Below, in pieces: positions 25,242-36,452 of a DNA stretch of 56,831 bases. Numbering within the stretch: position 1 is the first letter of the stretch; the number at the start of each line of letters is the position of its first letter. The stretch covers positions 1 to 56,831 of the forward strand of contig JAJIRX010000823.1 in the NCBI GenBank assembly GCA_023853785.1, in the 5' to 3' direction. Under the pieces are notes generated by a model. That model worked only from the letters and a program-made list of their open reading frames with translations, had not been told where the DNA came from and did no database searches. A program made the translations under genes and the position numbers. This DNA is from Psilocybe azurescens. Lineage: Eukaryota > Basidiomycota > Agaricomycetes > Agaricales > Agrocybaceae.

Positions 25242-27284
25242 ATGGCGAGTAGTTCGCGGAATTACAAAGTAAACCAATGCTTTGAAAAGCTAAACAATAA
25301 AACTTGTTACTTTGCAGAAACCCACCCCCTGTGAGAGATACGGCAGGCGATGAATATGTGCGAGGTGAGCACGCTTTCCTCCGCGAGCGAACATTTGTTC
25401 TCGTTGAGTTTCATTGACTGCTTTTGTTAACATGTACTTTTTCTTATCGACAAAAAACAGTGCACAACTTCGATTATGAGGACGGCCACATGACCGTCGA
25501 CGCCGTCCGATGGAACTATCGCATCTACCTGCTGCCCAACGATAATGCGCCGCCTTCGAATGTGTTCGGCACCATTGGCGATATCGCCAAAGTAGGACAA
25601 GGACAAGGACAAGGAACTACGAAGGAGGACAGAGGGAACGAGAGAGGAGGAGAAGGAGCAGACGTCGCGTTCTGGATACGCGAGACGCGGAAATGGATCA
25701 AGGCGGACACGAAGCTCGACGCGGGGGTAAGCCGTGCCAGAAGCACCCGCTCCTCAAGGGCAAGTATCGGCTCGACCGCGAGAAGGCAAAATGGAAGAGC
25801 GCTAACACGTATTATGCGGCAACGAAGTTGAGGAACTTGGCTGCTAGGGGTGCGGGAGAGGGTGTGTGTAAGATGGAGGTGCGAGGGCAGGGCCTGGTGA
25901 AGGATGAATGTGTATCCTGCACTATAGTGAAGAAGGAACCGATTTATGTGGATCTGTCCGGCGGGGATGAGCGTGAGCGTTCGTTTCCTTCTTTTTTTTT
26001 TTATGACATGGTGTATCTGACTGAACACACATTCGTTTCTTTCTCTTTCTCTATTCCATTTTTTCTATTTCTACCCGCAGTATCCAAGGATTATGGAGGA
26101 GAAAGCCAGACTATATTCATCGACCTTTCGTCGGAAGAGAATTGGCAAGCTCGGGGGATAACGCGTAAGTTCTGATCGGATTGCTCTGATTCTGCATCTC
26201 ATACTCATTATGTTAACCTCGCTATTCAATTGTGATGAACAGTAACACTGCCTCGAGCATCTTCGTCCAGACTAACTTTACCGCCTGCGCTCCATGTCGA
26301 CCAACAGGAAAACGGGAACAATACCAATACCAACACCTCGTCCGCGTCCGCGTCGAAAGTCGCCGCTGCCGCTGCCGTTCCTACTACTGCACCCGCTCAT
26401 CCTACGAACGACATTGACGCTACGACTCTCACTTCCGATCCAGGACCAGGACAAGAACGCGAGGGGGAACAGCCGTCGCCAGCACCGGTACTCGTAGACG
26501 ACGAGGAGGAGGCTGAGCTACAGTATCCGCACTTCGTCGAGTCGAGTTCGGGCTCGCAGCCGCTGCAATCCGAACCTCAGTTACCGTTGTCGTTACCATT
26601 CTCGCAACCGCAGCTACGACCACAACTCTCACTCCTACCACCAGCGCTGGCGTATTCGTACGCGTATCTGCAGGCACAAGCCCGAACTCAAAGTCTTGGC
26701 TTGCCGCCATTACCACCAGCATCATCGTCGGTACAAGCCCCAGCCCCAGCCCCAGCACTGTCTCCATCGCGTCAGGAAACCGATATTCATGCTAGCACCA
26801 ATGGGAATAATGCCTCACCTGATCTATCATCGAGCCTGAAGTTCTCGAGGCTAGAAGCGAAGCTGGACAGGCTCCTTGCTAAGGTAGAGGAGGATAGGCG
26901 GGAGATGATGGGGTTGGTAAGGGGGATTGTGGGGCGGCTTGAGAGGTTGGAGAGGCTGGAAATGAGTGCGATGAGGGTGGAGGGTGGGGTGGTGGGGGTC
27001 GGTTGTGTGGGGAAAGGGGGAGGGATGCGCTTAATGGTGGGCAAGAGGATGAGGATGAGTATTTGGAGGACGATTGGGAGGACGAGAATGCAGACGCGGA
27101 CGCGGATGGGGCCCAGGAGGAGGACGAGAGTGAGGGCGAGGGCGAATGTGCACCGGAGCCTGATAAAGATGCAGATGCCGCGAAGGGCCAGAAGAAGTCT
27201 ACGAAGAGATCATTGCTTGGTATGCTTCTGGAGGATTCAGGACAAATGGAGAGGCCGTATAAGAAGGCTCGGGTTGTTATTTGA
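25242..27284 (+). CDS. Unrecognised protein with coiled coil and basic C-terminus
   Basis: This protein of about 570 aa has no domain I recognise. Exons are about 25242-25268, 25318-25364, 25461-25972, 26081-26164 and 26243-27284, with GTGAGC or GTAAGT donors except the first. The N-terminal part is globular (HNFDYEDGHMTVDAVRWNYR, FWIRETRKWIKADTKLDAGG, KHPLLKGKYRLDREKAKW). The middle is a long Pro/Gln/Ser/Ala-rich region. Near the end is a predicted coiled coil (LKFSRLEAKLDRLLAKVEED, then GIVGRLERLERLEM). The tail is strongly acidic and the protein ends RPYKKARVVI, a possible nuclear signal. Two SUMO-like or phospho-type segments (IYVDLSGGDE, IFIDLSSEE) resemble SUMO-interacting motifs. The frame slips at GGGGG 25723-25727 and in a G-rich run near 27010. 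Exon 1 does not join exon 2 cleanly. Confidence 0.55.
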
Positions 27285-27653
27285 TTTGGAATTTGGAATT
27301 TGGAATTTGGGGTTTTGTTTGATGTTTGTATACGCATTTTTTCTTGCTGTGGTTCCTTGCTGTTATTTTTTTTTTGGAGTTTTAGATTGTTTGGAGTATG
27401 TATCTAGCGCTGCGTGAATTGTGTATTAGTATGGTATATAGAGGGATGCTTTGTTGGACTTGTAGAATTCTTAGAATTAGATTTGGAGTTCTCGAAGCTT
27501 GGAATGTGAATGGTGTATGCACGGGTGATGGGCTGGTTCTACTGTATATATGAACAAGCCATCTTGATTTCCTTTTGGTTTTTGTTGAAGTGTGATCGCA
27601 TTTTTTGTTGGCTGATATATTATTTAGGTTTATTAAAATAGCGCGTATATAAT
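27285..27653. other. 3' flank, AT-rich
   Basis: This begins with four tandem TTGGAAT-like units just after the stop (about 27287-27310). The rest is T-rich with no gene. Confidence 0.5.
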
Positions 27654-27877
27654 ACAGATTTCAGTCTTTATGGGCGATGAAGTACTTTGTTAATATGATG
27701 AAATATATCTTTATCTTTATCTTTTGTTTTAACTTCATTAATGATCTGTGCAGCACAGATTTCGGCCTTTATGGGTGATGACGTGCTTTTTTATGGTGGC
27801 GGAATATCTTTGTCTTTGCATTTTGTTGTAGATTTATTAATCATTGTATCTGCCGTATAAATTTTGGTCTTTGTGTG
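27654..27877 (+). repeat. Direct repeat of about 102 bp, just over two copies
   Basis: Copies begin at 27654, 27755 and 27857 with the shared series ACAGATTTC(A/G)(G)(C/T)CTTTATGGG(C/T)GATGA. The second and third are diverged, and the third runs into the left arm of the foldback element. Confidence 0.65.
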
Positions 27878-28143
27878 TGATAAAGTCCTTCCACTACGGG
27901 CATTGGCTTATAAATTCGGAGAATTTGTGTAATGCTAATCATGAGTCAAAGTTAAACTAAAATTACAATTTACTCTAGAATTTATGTCAGGGAATAGTTC
28001 AAATCTGAATCTTCACTCAATTCAGATTTGAACTATTCCCTGACACAGATTCTTAGAGTAATCTTTAGTTCAACTTTGACCCATGATTAACATTTACATA
28101 AATTCTGAGAATCTATAAGCCAATGCCCGCAATATTTATCACT
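27878..28143. repeat. Foldback element, imperfect inverted repeat
   Basis: The left arm at 27878-28010 and right arm at 28020-28143 are imperfect reverse complements around a 9-nt loop (CTTCACTCA). The inner 21 bp pair perfectly (GGGAATAGTTCAAATCTGAAT and its complement). Outer ends share CGGGCATTGGCTTATA. It codes for nothing, and size and shape fit a MITE-like nonautonomous element. Confidence 0.75.
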
Positions 28144-29527
28144 GGGGTGGAATGTTTTTGTTGTTTTAGTTTTTGTTGTATCGCCAAAGTGAAAACGGCC
28201 TATATCAATTTTCTATGGATTGAATGACTGGAAGGGCAGCTGGGTACATTAACTGTTCATATTAACAACATTGTGAGGCGGTCGGCACTAACGACTCTAC
28301 GTACGAGTATGCCAACCATAATTAATGTCCTCGTGCCAGCCTCGTGTAAGTATAGTACGGCGCTGTACATCGCACAAGTACTTAGATACCCATCTGCATC
28401 GCCTGTTTCATGGCCATCCACGGCCTAGATGATCAAACTCAGCAATCATCGACTATTAACTTATTATTACACTTGACGTTCCCATGACCTCTGCAGCAAC
28501 ATGAGTCTCTGGTGATGACACAGGGTATGTACCGTCCTCGGGGTCTTTGTGAGGCATCGAATCGAGTCGATATCGGTCCTACGGCCGCCAATTTCATGTT
28601 CAGATATCCGACATGTCCGATCGTGCCACGTCGAGCCTTGAGCCCTCGCACAGACCATGTTTCGCCTGGCGGTCTGTGGTTGGGTTCGGGGATGACTTGG
28701 TTTCTTTGTGATAGGTGGAGAGGGGGACAATGGTCCCTTTCATCGGCCGCTTGTTGTGCGCGCTGTATCCATGGGTGTCGAACAAAAGGTGTGTGAATGG
28801 GAGCTTAGGCCGGGGTAGGCAGGGTCTAGGGTCAGTCGATGTTCTGAATCTGAACCGTCGAGTCAGATTGAAAAATTGGGAAAATGCGATATTTTATTTT
28901 CTACGCCCTCTGTCCGTCTCAAATTACAGAAGAGTGGATAGGGACTATAATCCATGCGAACATTCATAACGTCGCGTACGTATTCAATTGTACTTGCGCA
29001 CGGTGCAGGGGCTGTGAGGTCGTGACATGAGGGAAAAAGGAAGGCAAAAGAAAAACAGTGTTTGGCAGGACCGCGGGGATAACAACCACGGCTTTCGCGC
29101 GTTGTGTTGTTACCATCCCGTCCAAGCCGCTTTTTGTTTGCCTTTGCAAGTCAAGTCATCTGCGACTGGACTTCTGGCCGACCGAGCGACAGCCAGCCAG
29201 CCAGCCACTGGGTGTTTACACGGACTTCTTTCTCGGTTTATCATCCCCCCTCAGAACCGCACCACACCACACGACATAAGTACTGGTACTGAATCATAAC
29301 GGACTCGCACACGAATCGACGACTGGCATCCGATCTCGTCAGCACCATCACACATAACTCGCACGGGGATCAGGAGAGGCTGCACACAAAAGCTTATATT
29401 AATTCGATTCCGCCGATTTCGAGAGCTTTACTTTCGTGCTTTTTGAAGCGAAGAAGAGGAAAGAGAAAGAGAGAGACCCAGAGAAAGGGGGACGGCCGCA
29501 CGACGCACGGACAGGTGTAGCTTTCTT
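28144..29527. other. Intergenic, upstream of copy B
   Basis: No gene is supported. It contains a CCAG microsatellite of about four units near 29190-29205 and, close to 29450, an AGAGA-rich tract that is probably 5' leader of the next gene. Confidence 0.45.
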
Positions 29528-32500
29528 ATGCGACGTAAACCCGACGACGACTCTACGATTGCGCCTACGACTCCCGCTAATACGACTGCGACGCCGACGT
29601 CTTCTGCGCCCGCGCCCGCGACCGCGACATCCTCTCCCTCCGCTTCGACCTCTGTGCACCGCCGCTCTGTCCGCATCCCTAAACTGCCCACATCAGCTCC
29701 AACGGCGACGGCGAGCCCGAGCCCGCGCAGGAGCTCGGTCCCTGCGAAGGACGCGAGCATAGGCATGCCGGACTCGACGCACACACAGGCACACCCCGCA
29801 AAAGCACGCCGGCTGCATCCACTTCTGCGGCGGGGGCGGCGGCGTCGACATCGCAGTCGGCCTCGGCTGCCACACACTCCCATGGAGCGACCACCACCGG
29901 AAGCACGGTGAAACATAAAGCGAAGGGGTACGAATACGACGGCGACAGAAAGCTCAAAAGCAAAGCCACCGCCTCTTCCTCCGCCTCCACCGCCCTCACC
30001 ACGAACCCCAACCCCAACCCCAACCCTCCTCCGCCTCCGCCAACGTCGCTGCGACCACGAACAACCCGACGCCCTGGCGGCACCCCGCGGAGCTGCCCTA
30101 CGTCCGCGCGGCGGACTGGTCGCAGGACCTGATGATCGAGTACATGCGGTATCACTCGTTCAGTGTGCCGCCGAGGGATATGTCGTCGTCCGTGCAGCTC
30201 GTGCCGGTGCTGTTGTGGGGGTGCTGGCGGCGGTGGCGGCACCGGGAGGGGGTGCAGGTGCAAGTGCAGCAGCGGGAGTGGGAGGGGGACTGGGGTTGCT
30301 GCTACCGCACCTGCCCCAGGTGAGAACGCGACCGCGACTACGACCGTAAGCACCACGACCACCGCGACGACCACCACGACGAGAAGCCCGCTGTCTGCTG
30401 AGAACATCGTTGTCTGGCTCCCGCGGGGGTACCGCGTCCCCCTGATGTTCATCGCCAAATTCCAGTGGGAGTCCCTCCGCCTCGTGCTCACCGCGCAGGA
30501 CCCGAAGGCGGACTGGGACACGTTCAAGTACAACATCATCCACATCTCGCGGCTGTGCCAGCACCTCTTCCTGCAGGCGCGGCTCGCGCGCGCGCAGGCG
30601 ATCGCCTCCGTGCGCGAGAGCTCGTCGGCCGCGGTGAGGAAGGCGCGGGAGAAGGCGCGCACGGAGAAGGAGCTCGCGGTGCTGGGCGGGTTTGATAAGG
30701 GGTGGAGGTGTGAGATGTTTGATCGGCTGTTGGTGAGGTTTTATCAGCGGTGGTTTTTGAGCGAGGAGGAGTGGGTTGAGAAGTTTTGGAGGGAGTTTGA
30801 TGAGGAGGAGTATGAGCAGGATATTGTTAAACATGGTGTGTGGTTTCTTTCTTTTTTCTTTTTTACTTGAGGAATTTTTTGTTTTTCGCTTTTTGCGTTT
30901 TTCTCTTGAGTGCTGCTGGTGCTCTTTAATTTTATCAAATGTTTTCTTTTGGTTTTGTCTTCCTTGCGCTAGTCCTTTTTTATTCTTCTACTATATTCTT
31001 TCCGCGTCGGTTCTACCCGTTCTCTATTCTGGAACTTTGATTACTACCGTTTTCCTTCCCACATTCGTAAGCGTAATATGCCCTTTCCTTTTTGGTCCAT
31101 CGTTTTTGACTTCGTGCTTCTGAAGCGTGAAGTAATGTTTTTCGTTCCCATTTCGTCATTTTGTTCTCATAACATGTGCCATCGAAATACTGATGCTGAC
31201 CATTTCTCTCTTTTCTTTATTTTATTATTTACTACTGTTTCTGAATTGGTTGTCCTCCCTCCTCCCATTCCTCCATCCTCCATTCCCCATCCACTACCTC
31301 TCTTCCCTCCTTCCCCCATTTCACTGTTCCTCTCCCACATCTCCCAATTTCTTGATTTTTTTATTATAGACTGGGCAAGATGGGGGCTCAAAGGCTACGC
31401 CGGATTCAGCCTCACCAAAGAAGAGATCCAGAACGGGATCACAGCCGAGCAGTACATGCGCGGGCTCGCCAAAGTCCCTGTTGTCTCCCCTCTTCCCTCT
31501 TCTTCCTCTCCAAATGCGAATGGCGATTCAGCCACCAAAGCGACGGAGAAGGGGAAAGGAAAGGGAAAACAGAGGTAGAGGGAGAGACAAGGTGGGTGTG
31601 GGACGCGGACGCGCCGGCGCCTGTGATGCCGACGCTGCCGAGTGTGCAGGAGATAGAGAAGAGTGGGTTGAGTCAGGTGCTGGACGGTGTGCTTGTTAAG
31701 AGGGAGACGATTGAGCAGGCTTTTGCGCAGGCGGCCGCGGCGCAGGAGGGTGAGTTCTTATTTTATGTTTATTTTTGTCTGTGTTTTGCTTTTGGATTTG
31801 GATTTGGGTTCCCCGATTCTTTGATCCCACTTTTTCGTTATGGATTCCGTCTCTCCGATTTTTTGGGCAGCAGCTTGCTCTAGATCGCGCTTTTCATGTG
31901 GTCCTTTTGGTCCGTGCATCTCCCTTTTTCGTTTTGGGAGAGATGATTACTGTTTTTGGACGACGCGTCGTGCAGGCACTTCTATTTTGACGAGTTTGCG
32001 TTGATCTTTCATTTCGATTTGGCTCAAGCTCAAGCTTTCTCCCTTCTCTTCTCTTCCTTCGTGCCTCCTCATTTCTGCCCCATTTCTGTTTTTTCTTTTC
32101 TTTTTTGACATTCGCCGTCGTCGTAAAGTCTCTCCTACGAAAGATTTTTGATCATATCACGGACTCTTACTGCCTCGCTGCTCGCTCGTTTGTATCTATC
32201 GATGAGTTGCTAGTGAGCTTTGGTGTCTTTTTTTAACGTTCTTGGATGTGTGCTATTCATGGATATATGCGCGCTCTTTTTTCTTTTTCGTTATGCGGCG
32301 TTTGCTGCACTTCAGATATGCTTTTCTTTTTCATGTTCTGTTGTGCCTGCAGGTATAGGTCTACGCCTATTTTTAGGCTTTTTTAAATCCCCGATTGGAG
32401 ATTTAATTCTACTGTGTAATGTCCGCAATAGGTTTTGTTTTAAACCCCTCTTTTGCCCTTTTTTCTTCATCTTCTTCTCCCTCTTTTCTTCTTCACTTCT

Positions 32501-35500
32501 TCTTGTTCCTATTCCCTGACACTCATCGATCCTCTCCGTATTCATCACCAGGTACAGACACGCCTTCACCATCAGCAGCAGCGACGAGACCGCCATCGGG
32601 AATCAACATCGACTCCTCGCTCATCCCCAAATTCGCCGAGATCACAAACGCACAGGCTTCCCCCCCATCGCCTGTATCCCCAAAAGGACGCGTAAAGACA
32701 AAGAGAAAGATCCAAAGACGCCGATGTCTAAGGTTGGTGGTAGTGCTGGGGTAAATCCTGGAGCAAAGACTGGCAAGGAGACGGCATCGGCGCCTATGCC
32801 GGTGACTGAGCCTACGGTGGGTAGTAAGCGGAGACGAGGCGAAGCTGATGGACCGGGAGAGGGAGAAGGCGCACAGGGAGAGGAGAGCATAAGTGCTGCA
32901 CCGGCGAGGAAGAAATCTAAGCAAACGGTGCGTAGCTTTTTTTCATTCGGGTTTACTTTAATCTTTTTTCTGTTGTCAATCTTGTTGTTCTTTTGGACTA
33001 TGGTTTTTCTCCTTCGTCGTGTTTCATTGCATTGTGGTGGCGGCATATATGCGCGCTTTTTAGAGGGATTAACTGACGTCATGCTTCGGGTCTTTTTCTC
33101 TTCTGTTTAGGCGCGGAGAAGGGTAATTGGCGGGCGCGTTCATCCTCGAGAATCGTCGCGTCCCTCCTTATCAACAACAACGTCGTCGTCGTCACCGCAC
33201 AAAGTAAAACATCATCGCGCCCTACAGCTGCGCGGGACGAGGATGATGATGATGATGATGATGATGATGTGGATGATGACATGTTGGACTCAGAGCACCG
33301 GGACCAGAGGAAGAAGAAGAGGAGGAAGACGAATTCCAGTGATGCAGTTACTGGCGAAAATGGAGGAGATACGGAGATGGCTGCGCCCAAAGCAAACGCA
33401 AAAGCCAACGGCACAGCGAAACCAGCGCCGGGGTCCATCTCCTCCTCCAAGCCGCTCGCGGGGGAAGAGGAGCGCGATCTTCTTGCGGGATCCGAATGTG
33501 GGTTCGGGGTCGCGTTCGCGTTCGGCGGCGGCTGGGGATGGTCGGCCGAGTGTGAGGTCGGCTGCGTCGATACTAGCCACTGCGACTGTGAATGGGACCG
33601 CTGTCCCCAGTGTGCGCGTTATTAGCGCCGCGGCGGGTGTGTCTCCTTCGCCTGCTGCCTCTTTCTCCTTCTCGGCGTCGAAGTCAGCATCTGTTACGCC
33701 TGGTCCTGGTCCTTCAAAAACGATATCTAATGCTTCTTCCAACACGTCCCAATCTAAATCTGCCGGCACACCGCCTACAATTATTGCTACTACTACTAAT
33801 GATACAACGCCGTCTTCATCTTCGTCAACGTCAACGCCGACGCCAGCAACAGCTTCGACCCCGAAGATCAATGGATCGACAGCCGTGAACGCGAACTCGA
33901 ACTCGAGCACGAGCCTGAATGGAACAGGGACTGGACGGTCTGATGGCTTGTCTTCGTCTTCATCCTCGTCCTCGGCAGTGGCCATGGCCATGGCCAATGG
34001 CACTCCTTCTGATGACGATGCTTCTCCTGTGAGGAATACGATACGGTTCAGGATGCCCAGTCCCGCGTATATGGATGAGCAGGAACAGGAGGATGGTGGA
34101 ATGGGGATGGACGTGGACTTGGATCGTGCCGATGGAGCGGGAGATGTATCTGCGACGCCGACGACGACGGCAGCGGCGGTTTCAGCGCCTGCGCGTACAG
34201 GCCAGCTGACGCCTGCTTCCCCTTCGGGTAACAACATTGTCGCCACCACCACTACCGCCGCCGCCACCAGCACCAGCACCAGCACCGACGACCAAGCGCA
34301 GACCGAGAGCAACTCGGTCGGGCTGCTCATGACGCAGGGCAACCGCACCAAGTCGCTGCACACGATCCTGCTCCTCCGGGACCTGCTGCAGTTCCTGCGC
34401 GTGCCGGGGTGGGGTGGGAATTTAAGCTCGGGCGCTGCAAGTGGAAGTACAAATGCACCCAGTGCGAATGCGAATGCGGATACGCGAGGCCGCCCCGCGC
34501 GGCTCCGCAGGCGCAAGCCCGCACGCACGCCACGCCCAGCAGCAGCAGCAGCAGGACCACTACCACCACGCGCACGCGGCGCTGCTCGACGACGACGAGG
34601 TGATGAGCGTCGACCAGCGGCTGGACATCCTCGCGCACGCGTCGGTCGCGCTCGCGAAGGTGCTGTTCCCGTTCCGCGGGGAGGAGCTCGAGGTGCGCAT
34701 CGCGTCGCTCGACGGGCGGCTGCAGCAGCAGTTCGAGATGCTGTGGCGGACGGAGGAGCGGGTCGCTGGTGTAGGAGGGCGGAGGGATGAGGGGGTAGCT
34801 GTTGGGGAGGGGGCGGAGAGGAGCGGGAACAGGAGCAGGGCAAGGCGACTGGGGATGGAGAGGGGGCGTGCGGGAGATGGGGGTGCAGACGGCGGGGGTT
34901 GAGGAGGTGCGTGTGGGTGTGGCGGAGTCGCGCGGTGTGCAGACTGTGGAAGAAGAGAAGCAGCCGGAGCTGGCCCCTGTAAGGGTGTTTGCATCGCAGG
35001 AGGTTCAGGCGTCTGTGGCAGAAGTAGAGGAGGGAGAGGAGGTCGGAGTGCAGACGGATGCGGTGGAGGTGGAGGTGGAGAAGGAGATCGTGTACGTCGC
35101 GCGCGAGAAGAGCGTCTCGCCCAAATCATCAGCACTGCTACTTCCGCGCTCGAACCCACTCAGCCCTGATGCGACAATGGTGGACATACAGCCGGAACGA
35201 AATAATCCCGGCTCGTCGTCATTGTCATTGTCCGGTATTGTGCCAGCGCACTTCGGGTCGGCGCAGGTTGTTCCGCCTACGCCGACTGCGAAAGCTATGA
35301 AGTTGATCATGCGGAATATTGCGGATCTGCTGGAGTCGACGTCGCTGGATGATGCCCACGCCAACACCAACGGCAACGCGTCGCCGGCTTCTATCAAGAG
35401 TGCGAGTGCGAAGGGCAAGGAGCGAGAGATGAACGTTGGAGATGTGGACATGGTGCCCATCGGGTCCACCGCCTCCGCTGCCGCTGCACATGCATCTACG

Positions 35501-36452
35501 CCTGTATCGTCCTCCTCGCTGGTGGTAGATGTAATCGTGAGCGAGATCAAAGCGATGAAGGAGGAGCTGCGGCAGCACCGGCAGCGCACGCGGGAGGACT
35601 ATGAGGAGCTTGTGGCGGTGCACCGGGAGGAGGTGGTGGCGCTGCGGGATGAGATCAAGAGCAAGGAGGTGAAGGGCCGCGAGGAGGTGGAGGAGGTGAA
35701 GAGGCGGCATCGGGAGGAGGTGGATAGGTTGCTTGAGTCTGTGAGGGTTGTGGAGAGAGAGAGAGAGAGGGAGAGGGAGAAGGAGAAAGAACTGGAAAGG
35801 GAGAGGGAGAGGATGCGGGTTGAGGAGCAAGCGAGAGAGAAAGAGAAGGAGAGAGAGAGAAGGAGAGAGAGAAGGAGCGCGAGAAGGAATTGGAGAAGGA
35901 ATTGGAGAAGGAGAAAGAGAGAGAGAAGGAGATGATGGAAGATGATGGGGAAGAGGAGGAGGAGGAGGAGGAGAGCGGCGTAGGTGTGGATACGATCCCC
36001 GCCCTGGAACTGCTCGAGCTGCGTCGGCGGGTATCGTCGCTCGAAGCGCGGGCGTTGTCGTCGCAAGACATAATGAGCTCGCACCAGTCGGTCGCGTCGC
36101 CGTCCGCAAGCCAGTTCTCCGTCGACCACAACCACAACCAACATAATCATCACCACGACCGGCGAGCGTCGACGAGCTTCCACCCGCTCGCGCATCTGCT
36201 GACGCATGACTTTGAAGACACACCGAGCGTCGTCGCGTCGCCGGCGCCTGTGTCGGCTTCGGGGCGTCAGTTCTGGAGGGAGAACTCAACGCCAAATCCT
36301 GGGACGCCGATTTCTGCGGGTGGTGGGGAGTGAACCCTTTTAGGTACGATAGCACGGGCACGGGCATGGATCTGGATGACAACATCCCGCTTCCTGTCAA
36401 GTCGCAGCGGAAGATGGCTCTGCTGATGTTCCCGCGTCCGTCGGCGGGCTGA
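29528..36452 (+). CDS. Large low-complexity coiled-coil protein, copy B
   Basis: This is the expanded paralogue of copy A. The likely start MRRKPDDDS leads to VHRRSVRIPKLPTS and a low-complexity stretch. The conserved domain follows: DWSQDLMIEYMRYHSFSVPPRD, read in two pieces (DWSQDLMIEYMRY and HSFSVPPRD), LPRGYRVPLMFIAKFQW, HISRLCQHLFLQARLA and FDKGWRCEMFDRLLVRFYQRW. Exon borders are 30835/31370, 31749/32552 and 32927/33111. Later parts are DWARWGLKGYAGF, basic patches, poly-Asp (33243), Ser/Thr/Ala-rich tracts, and RLDILAHASVALAKVLFPFR. Then come a VQT array (34880-35062), a coiled coil (DVIVSEIKAMKEELRQHR), a long Glu/Arg/Lys helix, and the end NIPLPVKSQRKMALLMF. At least eight frame slips occur, many in homopolymers (for example 29794-29797, 31566-31569, 33430-33433, 36325-36328). 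It is probably nuclear or a scaffold, function unknown. Confidence 0.7.
33240..33276 (+). repeat. GAT microsatellite coding poly-Asp
   Basis: About ten consecutive GAT units inside copy B encode an Asp run in one frame and poly-Met in another. The Asp frame joins the acidic block seen at the same place in copy A. Confidence 0.8.
34880..35062 (+). other. Array of VQT-type motifs in copy B
   Basis: Four motifs, GVQTAG, GVQTVE, EVQASV and GVQTDA (last at 35045), are spaced roughly 17-21 residues apart in an acidic stretch before the coiled coil. They match the array in copy A in position and core sequence. Confidence 0.5.
35750..35935 (+). repeat. GA-rich low-complexity tract coding an ER/EK helix
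   Basis: GAGA-rich DNA encodes alternating Glu, Arg and Lys (EREREREKEKELERERERM, later EKELEKEKEREKE). It would form a charged single helix or coiled-coil extension. Copy A lacks it at the same point, so it is a copy-B insertion. Confidence 0.8.

Noticed and set aside
29679..30662. Long minus-strand open frame of 327 codons opposite copy B
   Set aside because: It arises from GC-rich low-complexity coding on the plus strand; it has no domain and the plus strand carries the conserved paralogue.
33290..34843. Minus-strand frame of 517 codons
   Set aside because: Shadow of the Ser/Thr/Ala-rich region of copy B; composition mirrors the plus-strand codons.
35225..36400. Minus-strand frame of 391 codons rich in Leu, Pro and His
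   Set aside because: Produced by the complement of the GA-rich helix tract in copy B.
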